From Paenibacillus contaminans (GTDB lineage: Bacteria; Bacillota; Bacilli; Paenibacillales; NBRC-103111), in assembly GCF_003285015.1 (NCBI RefSeq), contig NZ_QMFB01000022.1:62001-126000 (forward strand): 64,000 bases of DNA, written 5' to 3'. The stretch's first letter is position 1; every line of letters begins with the position of its first letter. Below are positions 1-8,766 of the stretch, piece by piece. Made by a program: the position numbers and the translations under genes. The notes under the pieces were generated by a model that was given only the letters and a program-made list of their open reading frames with translations, did not search any database and was not told the origin of the DNA.

Positions 1-28
1 AAACCCGACGAAGTTCCTTTATCGCCCG

Positions 29-664
29 TTACATTTCCTTTCGGTTTAACGCGGCCAACTCGTTAATGACCCGGATTAAATCTTCCGTCTGCTTTTCGGA
101 AAATGTCGTAATTTCAAGGCTGTCCATTTCCCGTTCGAAATCCCGGAACCGAATCGTTATCCCGTTATTGGTATGGTTGTATTCTCCCCCATCGATGTCT
201 TCCTTAAGAATATCGATAAATTTCTTCTTAAGGGGCACCAGGCTGTTCGCGTTCTGCTCGAATATCGAGACCTGCTCGGAGCTGATCGTGAGGAAGCCCT
301 GAAAAGCGTATTCCCGGTACTTAAAAACCAGCAACCGAAAAATTTGCTCCGTTCCGGACATATGCCCGGCGCCGCCGCTTCCCGCTCCGATCCGCCCTGC
401 GGCTCTAAGCCTCCCGGGAATGCCCCTCCCGCCAAGCTTGTTGTTGATTTGGTGAAGCAGCTTAATGACCTCGGCAAAACCGATTAAAAGCATGCCGGCA
501 ATGAAGCCGCCCATCCACCACGGGAGTGCGGCGAACATGACGAATCCGGAAAAAAACATGTTGGCGGTCGAGCCGACGACAATACCGATGCCGAAAGACA
601 GGACTATGACAATAATGCCGATGACGAATAAAATAGATGCTACATGATTTTTATCCTCGTTCAA
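29..664 (-). CDS. Two-helix membrane protein of unknown function
   Basis: A protein of 211 residues that I do not recognise. The N-terminal third has two strongly hydrophobic segments (about residues 8-35 and 40-62), which fits a small inner-membrane anchor. A Gly/Arg-rich linker follows, then a soluble C-terminal domain of about 110 residues with mixed beta and charged helical character. The TTG start at 664 was chosen because an extended purine-rich ribosome binding site (GGAGGGAGAGGA) lies six bases upstream; the longer frame to 706 has no such site. It stands alone on the minus strand, and the stop codon is close to the left window edge. No catalytic motif is visible. Confidence 0.75.
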   Translation of the reverse strand: MNEDKNHVASILFVIGIIVIVLSFGIGIVVGSTANMFFSGFVMFAALPWWMGGFIAGMLLIGFAEVIKLLHQINNKLGGRGIPGRLRAAGRIGAGSGGAGHMSGTEQIFRLLVFKYREYAFQGFLTISSEQVSIFEQNANSLVPLKKKFIDILKEDIDGGEYNHTNNGITIRFRDFEREMDSLEITTFSEKQTEDLIRVINELAALNRKEM

Positions 665-812
665 GCAGTGTCCTCTCCCTCCATTGTCTCGCACCAATGT
701 TACCACATATACCCATATTATCCTATACTAGAGAGTGGGTCCGATCCGGAAGCTGTTCAAGCAGACGGCCGGCATACCGCCGGGCATATACGGAGCATGG
801 GAGCAAAAGGAC

Positions 813-1277
813 TCAGAACGGCTTCGCCAACATCAAATAAAGCACAGCCAGGGGGATGACGATGACAAGCGTGCCGAAAACATCCCAGGTCCGGGACGCT
901 TTCCGGTACGCCGCCGTCAAAGCGCCGGCCGTTTCCGATACGGCCGTTTCCTTTATCATCTTCCGCTGCGCGGGAATCAAAACGGCCATCCAAATCAGTC
1001 CGCTCGCCACGAACAACGCTTCGGAAGCCGTCATCCAGTTTAGTTCGGTCAATGGATATCCTCTTCGCGACGCCATAATATGCCCGGTTGCGATCAGCAT
1101 CACGACGCCGGGCAGCGTAAAAAAGTAGTCTGCCGTCATGACGTTTCGGGCCACACGGTGCAAATGGGCCAAATCTTTCCCTCGCTCCGCCGATACTTTC
1201 CAGAACGCGGCCGTTATGATGTTGCCAAGAAACAATACGGCGCCCAACACATGAAGAAACAACAGCATTTTCATCAT
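813..1277 (-). CDS. DUF2269-type integral membrane protein
   Basis: A 154-residue protein with four predicted membrane helices. It opens with a LLFLHVLGAVLFLGNIITAAFW segment pattern (hydrophobic, with H9 in the first helix) that I associate with the DUF2269 family of predicted membrane proteins. Its function is unknown. The start at 1277 is preferred over the longer frame because its ATG overlaps the stop codon of the upstream padR-like gene (ATGA), which indicates translational coupling. The pairing with a PadR repressor suggests the membrane protein is the regulated partner, perhaps in stress or drug response; that is inference from gene order only. Confidence 0.8.
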   Translation of the reverse strand: MMKMLLFLHVLGAVLFLGNIITAAFWKVSAERGKDLAHLHRVARNVMTADYFFTLPGVVMLIATGHIMASRRGYPLTELNWMTASEALFVASGLIWMAVLIPAQRKMIKETAVSETAGALTAAYRKASRTWDVFGTLVIVIPLAVLYLMLAKPF

Positions 1278-1813
1278 TGCTCTCCCCTTTCGAATGAATC
1301 GAGCATGCGGATGCACTCCAGCATGGCGTCTCGTTGCCCCTTATGATATTGCAAGCCTACGGTCAAAGAGAGCAGCTGATGCTTCGGCATTTGCAGGCGA
1401 TAAGCGTCATGCAGATTCTGTAGCTTCGCAAGCTTTGCCTCATGCTGCCCGATGCTTTGCTCCATCCAGTTCCGTAATTCGCCGTCCCCTGCCTTGTCTC
1501 CAAAAAACAGCCTCATGCAAATATCGGAACGAACGCTGTCCGCGTCTACCGGCTGCTCAAAATATTGCGCGAGAACCTCTCTTCCCGCATCCGTAATCGA
1601 AAACTCGTTCTTATTCGGCCGATCCTGCTGGACGATCGTTCGTTTTTCGATACACCCTTCCTTTTCCAGGTTTTTCAATGTCGGATAAACGCTCCCGTAG
1701 CTTCCGTCGAAAAAAAACGAAATGGCGCCTTCGAACTCTTTCTTGATTTCATATCCGGTCATCGGCCGCTTGCTAAGAAGGGCGAGCGCGACATATTTGG
1801 CCTGCAGCTGCAT
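1274..1813 (-). CDS. PadR family transcriptional regulator
   Basis: A 179-residue PadR-type repressor. The N-terminal winged helix-turn-helix (about residues 8-80) contains the family pattern of a LALL segment, MTGYEIKKEFE, a GSVYPTLKNLEKEG recognition region, and an R/N-rich wing. The C-terminal half (about 90-170) is the long helical dimerisation domain of the virulence-activator type (Vir_act_alpha_C). PadR proteins usually repress their own operon and a membrane protein or transporter in response to small phenolic or toxic ligands. It overlaps the next gene by four bases, and an inverted repeat lies just upstream at 1847-1866. The ligand cannot be inferred. Confidence 0.9.
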   Translation of the reverse strand: MQLQAKYVALALLSKRPMTGYEIKKEFEGAISFFFDGSYGSVYPTLKNLEKEGCIEKRTIVQQDRPNKNEFSITDAGREVLAQYFEQPVDADSVRSDICMRLFFGDKAGDGELRNWMEQSIGQHEAKLAKLQNLHDAYRLQMPKHQLLSLTVGLQYHKGQRDAMLECIRMLDSFERGEQ

Positions 1814-1846
1814 GTTCGGAGCCCCTTTCGATTCGATTCATATAAT

Positions 1847-1866
1847 CATTATTTATATTCATAATG
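1847..1866. promoter_or_regulatory. Candidate PadR operator (inverted repeat)
   Basis: Perfect arms CATTAT and ATAATG separated by eight bases, about 35 bp upstream of the padR-like start codon in an AT-rich stretch. The position fits autorepression. Binding is inferred. Confidence 0.45.
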
Positions 1867-2032
1867 TTAATATAAAATTCCCATTATGTGCAACCATTAT
1901 TTTGCAACGACAAAAAGCCCCGCGTCATGACGACACGGAAGCTTTGCCCGGCAATTTGTCCGTTTGAAACCTGCATGTTCAACCTGATACCGCCGCTCGG
2001 CTGTTGTCCGCCTTGTAATAATTTCATTTTCG

Positions 2033-3043
2033 TCAAATTTTGCAGAGCTGACCGTGATGGATGCGGGACGTTTCCACCTGAACTGTAGCGTGGCCAATGC
2101 CGAAGTCGTCTTCGAGCAAGTGCAAGGCCTGGTGCAAAATTTCCTGGCTGTCCGCCGCATCGTCGACCAGCAGGTGGCACGTCATAGCGACCATTCCCGA
2201 GGTGATCGTCCAAATGTGCAAATCGTGCACGTCCCGAACCCCTTGCAGCTGAACGAGCGAACGTTTGACTTCATCATGGTCGACATCGGCAGGCGTGCCT
2301 TCCATCAACACGTGGATTGAGGACGATAGCACGCCCCACGCCCCTTTCAAAATAAGCAGCGCGACAAGAACGCTGATGATCGGATCCGCCGCGTACCAGC
2401 CCGTCAGCATCATGACGAGGCCTGCCGCAATCGCGCCGACCGAGCCGAGGGCGTCCCCCAGCACGTGAAGATAGGCGCTTCTGACGTTGATGTTATTGTT
2501 AACATCGCCTTTGCGCGTAAGCTGCCAGGCACTGGCGAGATTGGCCAGCAGGCCGACTGCGGCGATCGCCATCATCGAGCCGCTTGCGACAGCCGGAGGC
2601 TCCATGAATCTTTGGACCGCCTCGTAAACGATAAAGCCGGCAATGGCGAAAAGCGTTACGGCATTAAACAGCGCCGCCAATATTTCGAAGCGATGATTGC
2701 CGTACGATTTGCGGGGCGTAGCGGCTTTGGCGGCCGCTATCATCGCCAGCAGGCTGAGCAGAAGAGAGCTTGCATCGCTCAGCATATGTCCGCTATCGGA
2801 TAAAAGCGCAAGGCTGTTCGTCCAGAGGCCGCCGAAAAACTCCAGCACCATGACGACGCTCGTAATGGAAAGTGCTACGATCAGCCCTTTCTTGTTGCCG
2901 TCCCGCACGAAATCATGCGCATGATTATGGCCATGGTGACCGTGTGAATGGCCGTGTCCGCTGTGGCTGTGGCTGTGGCTATGATTATGGTTATCATGAT
3001 TGCGGTTGCGATGATCGTTGACTATCTGATCGTTATTTCCCAT
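2033..3043 (-). CDS. czcD: Cation diffusion facilitator, CzcD-type Zn/Co/Cd exporter
   Basis: A 336-residue CDF-family metal/proton antiporter. Residues 1-45 form a His/Asn/Gly-rich cytosolic tail (many HSHSHG repeats) typical of zinc-type members. Six membrane helices follow. Two site-A metal motifs are visible, HMLSD in helix II and HVLGD in helix V, and the C-terminal cytosolic domain carries DVHDLHIW, the ferredoxin-like metal-binding dimer domain. It should export Zn(II), and possibly Cd(II) or Co(II), across the cytoplasmic membrane. It is monocistronic on the minus strand, with a ribosome binding site (GAGGAGGATG) before the ATG. An ArsR/SmtB-type operator upstream supports metal-responsive expression. 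The symbol is by family; substrate choice is not proven. Confidence 0.93.
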   Translation of the reverse strand: MGNNDQIVNDHRNRNHDNHNHSHSHSHSGHGHSHGHHGHNHAHDFVRDGNKKGLIVALSITSVVMVLEFFGGLWTNSLALLSDSGHMLSDASSLLLSLLAMIAAAKAATPRKSYGNHRFEILAALFNAVTLFAIAGFIVYEAVQRFMEPPAVASGSMMAIAAVGLLANLASAWQLTRKGDVNNNINVRSAYLHVLGDALGSVGAIAAGLVMMLTGWYAADPIISVLVALLILKGAWGVLSSSIHVLMEGTPADVDHDEVKRSLVQLQGVRDVHDLHIWTITSGMVAMTCHLLVDDAADSQEILHQALHLLEDDFGIGHATVQVETSRIHHGQLCKI

Positions 3044-3111
3044 GAGGGCATCCTCCTCGACGACTTGTTTCTAATGCAGCTGCATGACCCGGAAACAGCT
3101 TTTCAAATTAT

Positions 3112-3133
3112 CATATGAGCAAATGTTCATATG
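3112..3133. promoter_or_regulatory. ArsR/SmtB (CzrA-type) operator
   Basis: Half-sites CATATGAGCA and TGTTCATATG flank a 2-bp centre, with one mismatch between the ten-base arms. This is the 12-2-12-like architecture of CzrA/SmtB operators (ATATGAACA-type half-sites). It lies 69 bp upstream of the czcD start, in the region shared with the divergent polysaccharide operon. No arsR-type gene is in the window. Confidence 0.65.
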
Positions 3134-3229
3134 TATATTATGGATTATTTTTGATCTTCTTGTCAATAACCAATCTTTTTTTATTATTCCCTTGGACGTT
3201 TTTTTCATCGTCATGGATTAGTTTGTTCG

Positions 3230-3258
3230 TTTACTGCCTACCCTATCGATGTTATACT
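3230..3258 (+). promoter_or_regulatory. Sigma-A-like promoter of the polysaccharide operon
   Basis: A -35 element TTTACT (3230-3235) and a -10 element TATACT (3253-3258) are 17 bp apart. Transcription would begin near 3265, so the upstream in-frame ATG codons at 3115 and nearby are not usable. This supports the GTG start at 3346. Confidence 0.5.
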
Positions 3259-3345
3259 ACACTAAAATTCAATAATACATTTTGCAGAAATATGTCGAAC
3301 TATCTCCTTAATCCTAAAAACTGCTATGAGTTGGAAGGTGTGATT

Positions 3346-4434
3346 GTGGAGACTCCAAAGGGCGAAACGATTATTCTGATTCCATCGCTTGAGCCGGATG
3401 AGAGGTTGTTAACGTATGTTCAGCAATTGCGACATTATGGACTGAGAAACATTATCATCGTGGACGACGGCTCCGGCGAGAAATACCAGCCGATTTTCCG
3501 GGAGCTCGGCAAGAACGGCTGCGTGCTGCTGCGGCATACGGAGAATAAGGGAAAGGGATCTGCACTAAAGACGGGCTTTCGGTACATTAAACGGCAGTTC
3601 GACGAGATAGCCTGCGTGATAACGGCAGATTCGGACGGACAGCACGCTGCGGAGGATGTATATCGGCTTGCCGAAGAAGCGAAACGCCGTCCCGGCGCGC
3701 TGCTTCTCGGAGTAAGAAACTTTAGCGAGGGGGGAATACCGCCCAAGTCCTTGCTCGGCAACCGGATTACCTCCTTTATTTTTGCCATGCTGTACGGCAA
3801 GCGGCTGTCGGATACCCAGACAGGGCTTCGCGCTTTCGGCCCGCAATTGCTTGCATTTATGCAAGATGTTCGAGGCTCCCGGTTCGAATACGAGCTGCAG
3901 ATGCTTATTTCCTGTATCCGGTCGGGCATACCGATTCATACGCTGCCGATTCAAGTCATTTATGAAAACGGAAATGCGGGGACTCATTTCAAAGCGATCC
4001 GGGACAGCGCCCGGGTGATGAGTGTTCTATTCTCCAATTTCATGCAATTTATTTTCTCTTCGATTGCCGGTGCGGTAGTCGATTTAGGAATCGCATGGCT
4101 TTTGATCGATTTATTGCGGCCGATGTTGGGCCAACAAGACTATTTAAGGATTCTATTGGCGACGGTCATCGCGAGAATCATTTCCATTATGGTGAATTAT
4201 TTGCTGAATAAGCACTTTGTATTCCGGCAAGAGGATAGCCGGGGAAGTTTATGGCGTTATTTGACGCTATGCGCGCTAGTGATATTACTTTCAAGCACAG
4301 GGGTTTATTTGATCCATACCATTTTCTTCATCAGCGAGAAAATAGCGAAACTCATCTGCGACGCCCTGCTGTTCCTGCTAAGTTTTCAGATGCAGCGGCG
4401 GTGGGTATTTGCAGCAAGGAGGCAGCGGCTATAG
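3346..4434 (+). CDS. GT2 polyprenyl-phosphate glycosyltransferase fused to GtrA
   Basis: A 362-residue two-domain protein. The N-terminal half is a GT-A fold of the dolichol-phosphate-glucose/mannose synthase type: IIIVDDGSG, then HTENKGKGSALKTGF and ITADSDGQH (the DxD-like metal/nucleotide site). The C-terminal quarter has four membrane helices matching GtrA, a family linked to flipping of undecaprenyl-phosphate-linked sugars. The likely role is to make, and perhaps translocate, a lipid-linked sugar donor at the cytoplasmic membrane. The GTG start at 3346 is chosen for its GGAAGG site seven bases upstream and for the promoter inside the longer frame. It is the first gene of a three-gene operon; its stop overlaps the next GTG by one base. 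Confidence 0.85.
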   Translation: METPKGETIILIPSLEPDERLLTYVQQLRHYGLRNIIIVDDGSGEKYQPIFRELGKNGCVLLRHTENKGKGSALKTGFRYIKRQFDEIACVITADSDGQHAAEDVYRLAEEAKRRPGALLLGVRNFSEGGIPPKSLLGNRITSFIFAMLYGKRLSDTQTGLRAFGPQLLAFMQDVRGSRFEYELQMLISCIRSGIPIHTLPIQVIYENGNAGTHFKAIRDSARVMSVLFSNFMQFIFSSIAGAVVDLGIAWLLIDLLRPMLGQQDYLRILLATVIARIISIMVNYLLNKHFVFRQEDSRGSLWRYLTLCALVILLSSTGVYLIHTIFFISEKIAKLICDALLFLLSFQMQRRWVFAARRQRL

Positions 4435-6713
4435 TGCAGAACGAAAAACGGCAAAATATTTTGTTTGTCGTCACGGTGATCCTGATGTCCGTTTATTTGC
4501 TTTGGCGTTTGATTTTTACGCTGCCGTGGGATCAGGGTGTTTTGAATATGGTTTTCGGCATCCTGCTGATTGCGGCTGAAACGGTAACCGTGCTGACTAC
4601 CTTTGAATTGTTTTTTCAGAAGATGCAAAAGAAACGTACGCTTCTCGACTTCCCGAACGTTCCGCCGGAGCATTATCCGGACGTAGACGTATTCATTGCC
4701 ACGCACAATGAACCGGTCGATCTATTGTATAAAACCGTCAATGCCTGTACGTTTATGGATTATCCGGACAAGCGGAAGGTTCATATTTATTTGTGCGACG
4801 ACGGAGGGCGGCCCGAGGTAGAGGAGCTTGCCAAACAGTTTGGCGTCGGGTATCTTGGTTTTCCCGGAAACACGGAGGCCAAGTCCGGCAATCTGAATAA
4901 TGCGCTGAACAAAACCGCTTCCCCGCTTATTGCAACCTTCGATGCCGACATGATTCCGCAGCATACCTTTTTGATGAAAACCGTTCCGTATTTCCTGCTC
5001 TCCGAGTTTATCAAGGACAACGGGGAATGGCGGCTTCGCAGAGAGGATGAACGGGACGACAAATTCAAGCTCGGTCTGGTTCAAACCCCTCAGAGCTTCT
5101 ACAATCCGGATTTATTTCAATTTAACCTTTATGCGGAACAAGGCATTCCTAACGAGCAGGATTTCTTCTCAAGAGAGGTTAATATTTTGCGCAATGCCTC
5201 CAATTCGGTGGCTTATACAGGAAGCAACACGGTCATTTCCCGGAAGGTGATGGAGGAAATCGGCGGTTTCCCGCTGAGAACGATCACCGAGGATTTTGAA
5301 ACGAGCATCCGTTTGCAGCAAGCGGGTTATATTACTTATGCAACCCAGGAGGTGCAGGCCGCAGGACTGACCACGACAACGGTCCCGAGCATGATTAAGC
5401 AGCGCATCCGCTGGGCAAGAGGCATTCTTCAAAGCTTGCAAAATACCCGCGCCATCATTTCCAAGAAACTTCCCTTCTGGTCGAGAATTACCTATTTAAG
5501 CAGCTTTTTGTACTGGTGGTCTTTTTTTAACCGGCTGATTTTCATTTTGGCCCCCATTTTATTTGCGCTATTCGATTTCCAGATTGTAAATACCGGCTTT
5601 ATGGAAATTTTAATCTTTTGGCTTCCGGCCTATTTCTGCTACAGTATGTCGATGCGTTATCTATCCAGCAATATTCGAAACCAGCGCTGGAGTCAAATTA
5701 TCGATACGATTTTTATGCCGTATCTGATTGTGCCTGTCTTCCTGGAAACCTTGGGCATCCGTGAAAAAACATTCAAGGTTACTAACAAAAACAAAGCCGC
5801 CGGCCGAAAATGGTTGACCTCCCTGTTGTATGCACTTCCGCATATCTTCCTTCTTCTTCTTTCGATTGCGGCGCTGGTACGGTTTGTGAGCGGCAAATAC
5901 GGCTTGGCTCTTTTCTACAGCAGTATCATCGTTTTTTGGCTCGTTCATAATATGATTGCTTTATGTTATGCCCTGTTCTTCATGATCGGCCGCCGCGCAT
6001 ATCGCGAGACGGAGCGTATTCGGGCGCAAGAGGATGTAACGATCCGCAGCCAAGCTAACGATCTGCAATACAGTGCCCGGACCGTTGACGTATCGGAGCA
6101 CGGCATTGCCCTGTATGTCGCACAACCCATGTACATGCCGCCGCAAACTACGCTCAATTTGACAGTGAAAAACGAGCGCTATGAGGCGAATCTCGATGCG
6201 GTCATCGTTTATGTGAAAAAGGACGGAGAAGGCTGGCGTTACTCGGCAACGGTTGAGCCGATCAACGAAACGGACAAACGCCAATACATGCAAATCATCT
6301 ATGACCGGAAGCACTCTTTGCCCGAGCAGATGAATCTTTGGGATACGGCTTATGACGATATGATTCGTAATGTGAAAAGGCGCATTATCCAGCCGCTCTC
6401 GTATCAGAGAAAAATGCCGCGGATTTCGCTCGAATGTCCGGTCGTTTTTACAAATGGCGATAGCTGTACGCTGCGCAGCTTCAATTTCCTTTTCTTTTCC
6501 GCCTCCGGCTTCAAGGGCGATACGACGACCGGGACTTTTGTTACTTTTTATACGAAAAGTAATATTGAAGTCATTTTGCAGCATACGAGAAGAACTAGAG
6601 CCCGTCGTCACGAGCTGCTTCTCTCGGTCGTGAATATTGACGATATTGTGGAGCGCGGCCTTATCGATCAGATGCTGAAGGATTTGATCCATTCGCATTC
6701 CGAGAGCGCTTAA
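4434..6713 (+). CDS. BcsA-like processive glycosyltransferase with PilZ domain
   Basis: A 759-residue membrane synthase of the cellulose-synthase GT2 family. Catalytic signatures in order: D122-D123 (DDGG), DAD at 170-172, TED ending at D287, and QRIRW at 323-327. The gating-loop motif FKVTNK (F447-T450) matches the FxVTxK loop of BcsA. A C-terminal PilZ domain carries overlapping RxxxR motifs (R520-R528) and DVSEHG (D552, S554, G557), the c-di-GMP signature. It should polymerise a beta-linked polysaccharide and extrude it, activated by c-di-GMP. The GTG start overlaps the upstream stop (TAGTG), with AAGGAGG 11 bases upstream. No BcsB-like partner is encoded nearby, so the product may not be classical cellulose. 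Confidence 0.9.
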   Translation: MQNEKRQNILFVVTVILMSVYLLWRLIFTLPWDQGVLNMVFGILLIAAETVTVLTTFELFFQKMQKKRTLLDFPNVPPEHYPDVDVFIATHNEPVDLLYKTVNACTFMDYPDKRKVHIYLCDDGGRPEVEELAKQFGVGYLGFPGNTEAKSGNLNNALNKTASPLIATFDADMIPQHTFLMKTVPYFLLSEFIKDNGEWRLRREDERDDKFKLGLVQTPQSFYNPDLFQFNLYAEQGIPNEQDFFSREVNILRNASNSVAYTGSNTVISRKVMEEIGGFPLRTITEDFETSIRLQQAGYITYATQEVQAAGLTTTTVPSMIKQRIRWARGILQSLQNTRAIISKKLPFWSRITYLSSFLYWWSFFNRLIFILAPILFALFDFQIVNTGFMEILIFWLPAYFCYSMSMRYLSSNIRNQRWSQIIDTIFMPYLIVPVFLETLGIREKTFKVTNKNKAAGRKWLTSLLYALPHIFLLLLSIAALVRFVSGKYGLALFYSSIIVFWLVHNMIALCYALFFMIGRRAYRETERIRAQEDVTIRSQANDLQYSARTVDVSEHGIALYVAQPMYMPPQTTLNLTVKNERYEANLDAVIVYVKKDGEGWRYSATVEPINETDKRQYMQIIYDRKHSLPEQMNLWDTAYDDMIRNVKRRIIQPLSYQRKMPRISLECPVVFTNGDSCTLRSFNFLFFSASGFKGDTTTGTFVTFYTKSNIEVILQHTRRTRARRHELLLSVVNIDDIVERGLIDQMLKDLIHSHSESA

Positions 6714-6734
6714 GAGGATTAGGAGAGATAAGAG

Positions 6735-8600
6735 ATGCCGACCATCCTGCAACTTTTGACGGGAGCCCTGTTGTTATCCTCCTGTCTGGGTTATATGCTG
6801 CTTGTTAGAAAAGCATTGTCGCTGGACTGGGAGTTTATCCCCGTATTCGTGTTTTCATCTATAGCCTGCATTATTTTTTTGGGCGGTTTGGCGGGGCAGC
6901 TTTTTACGGTCAGCCTTGCCGTTATGATTTTGGGTCTGCTGGCGTTAGCTGCGATCGCGGTTCTCCGGGTGCGCCAAAGGGCTTATACATTTCGTTTTGC
7001 TTTTTCCGTCTACCTGTTTTCATTTTTGGCAGGAAGCCTTATTTTTCTTCTGCTTCTGTTTCAGAACAAATTGACACACTACGATAATTTTTCCCATTGG
7101 GCGATCGTGTTGAAGGTGATGTTAAGTACGGATGCTTTTCCGACGCCTTCTTCCAATCTCATTGATTTTAAAAATTATCCGCTCGGCGTCTCGTCCTTTC
7201 TTTATTATGTATGCCGTTTTGCGGGACATGCCGAGTCCATGATGTTATTCGCGCAAGGGCTGCTCATTTTTTCTTGTTTTTATGCCATGTTTGGCATCGT
7301 TTCCGAGAAGAAGCGTTTTCTTCTGTATGCTTTCCTTGGGTTGGGCCTTTCCGTTCTTTCTTTTTTTAATATGACGATCCGCATCACCAATCTGCTGGTC
7401 GACTTCTTGCTCCCGATTTATACGCTGGCAATCTTCGCGGTTGTTTATCGGTATCGAAACGAGATCAAACGGGCATGTATCGTCGTACTCCCGCTTGCGG
7501 GGCTGCTGACTGTGATGAAAAGCACCGGTATTATTTTTGCGGCAATCGGGTTGATCTTCTTGATCTACACATGGCTGACTCATTGGAGTAAGCCCGGCTG
7601 GAAACATGCGCTTGCCGTTGCCGGGATGCTCTGCGGCGCATTGCTGCCTTACTTCGGCTGGAGTTGGCGTATGGCGACCGTCTTTCAGGGGATAAAGAAC
7701 AAATTCGACGTTTCTTCCTCCGGTCTTCAAAGTATGGAGGCGGGAAAAACCGCGGAGCAAATGCATGACATTATTTCGCTTTTTCTGAGGTCCAGCATCG
7801 ATCTTACGACAAGGCCGGCGATCGGGATTGCCGTCTTCCATCTCGCAGCGATCGCCGCTTCCGTTTTTGCGGCTGTTGTGTTGAAGAAGAAATGGAACCT
7901 GTGGAAAGCGCTGATTGCCCTTGATATCGTTTTATTGTTGTATTATGCGGGGATTTTGGGGTTGTACCTCTACTCCATGCCGCTGGATGAGGCGATTTGG
8001 CTGGCAGGCTTTGAGCGTTATGTTTCGAGTATCGTGGTACTTTTTGCCGGCGGTCTGGCGCTTTGCGCTGCGGTGGATCTGGAGCGTTCCTTTCATTATA
8101 AAATCGGCGAAGTGCCCGACTATCGTTCCTTCAAAAACGTAAAAACGAAAGGCTTCTATCAAAAAGGAGTTATGGCCTGTGTGGCGATTGCCGCCACTTT
8201 GCTGCTATCGGAATATAACGGCATCTTTTCCATTGCAAAAAGCTACGAAACTACGCTTCCGTACAAAGTGCATTCGGTTACCGGCGACCGGTGGTACAAA
8301 AGCGGCGAAGAAGACAAAGCCAAGTATCTTTTTTACGCCTCGGACACCGATCAGCAGGTGACGAACTATTACATGCAATATATCGGGAAGTATTTCTTGT
8401 ATGCCCCTAAGGTGGACGGGATTTGTTTGTTCTATGAGGACAACATGGATAATCTTTTGAGCGGCTACGATTATTTGGTCGTCGTGGAGAGCGATTCCGA
8501 CGGGAAACGGTTGTTGAAAAAGCACTACGGCGTTGACATGCAGGAGGGCATCTATAAAATTACACGCTCCGGGGAGCAAGTCGTTCTTACTTGGCTTTGA
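6735..8600 (+). CDS. Polytopic membrane protein, GT-C-like, of the polysaccharide operon
   Basis: A 621-residue protein with about 12 predicted membrane helices and a soluble C-terminal domain of about 130 residues. After the third helix there is an acidic/aromatic loop (THYDNFSHW, near residue 115) resembling the first external loop of GT-C glycosyltransferases, where an Asp coordinates the polyprenyl-phosphate donor. I do not recognise a named family. Its position 21 bp after the BcsA-like gene, with its own AGGAGAG site, makes it the third gene of the operon. A role in adding side-chain sugars from the lipid donor made by the first gene is plausible but inferred. Confidence 0.8.
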   Translation: MPTILQLLTGALLLSSCLGYMLLVRKALSLDWEFIPVFVFSSIACIIFLGGLAGQLFTVSLAVMILGLLALAAIAVLRVRQRAYTFRFAFSVYLFSFLAGSLIFLLLLFQNKLTHYDNFSHWAIVLKVMLSTDAFPTPSSNLIDFKNYPLGVSSFLYYVCRFAGHAESMMLFAQGLLIFSCFYAMFGIVSEKKRFLLYAFLGLGLSVLSFFNMTIRITNLLVDFLLPIYTLAIFAVVYRYRNEIKRACIVVLPLAGLLTVMKSTGIIFAAIGLIFLIYTWLTHWSKPGWKHALAVAGMLCGALLPYFGWSWRMATVFQGIKNKFDVSSSGLQSMEAGKTAEQMHDIISLFLRSSIDLTTRPAIGIAVFHLAAIAASVFAAVVLKKKWNLWKALIALDIVLLLYYAGILGLYLYSMPLDEAIWLAGFERYVSSIVVLFAGGLALCAAVDLERSFHYKIGEVPDYRSFKNVKTKGFYQKGVMACVAIAATLLLSEYNGIFSIAKSYETTLPYKVHSVTGDRWYKSGEEDKAKYLFYASDTDQQVTNYYMQYIGKYFLYAPKVDGICLFYEDNMDNLLSGYDYLVVVESDSDGKRLLKKHYGVDMQEGIYKITRSGEQVVLTWL

Positions 8601-8610
8601 GGTTATTATC

Positions 8611-8690
8611 GGATAAACAGCTTCACCGTCCTTTTAAGGACAAGCGCGTATACAGACATGTAGAGCCGCTTCCGCAATATACTTTGCTCA
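8611..8690. repeat. Dispersed intergenic repeat, family 1, copy A
   Basis: About 80 bp beginning GGATAAACAGCTTCACCGTC and continuing with TAAGGACAAGCGCGT and TAGAGCCGCTTCCG. It matches copies at about 21257-21370 and 32359-32435. All three copies start just past, or at, the 3' end or 5' edge of a gene. Confidence 0.7.
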
Positions 8691-8700
8691 TAAATTGAAT

Positions 8701-8756
8701 AAGACTCTTGATTCACTCCCTTCCTGCTGGAAGGAAGAGCAAATCAAGAGTCTTTC
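8701..8756. terminator. Bidirectional terminator between convergent genes
   Basis: Perfect 13-base arms AAGACTCTTGATT (8701-8713) and AATCAAGAGTCTT (8742-8754), with an inner CTTCC/GGAAG hairpin. It separates the plus-strand polysaccharide operon from the minus-strand glycosidase. Confidence 0.8.
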
Positions 8757-8766
8757 GTAATCGAGC

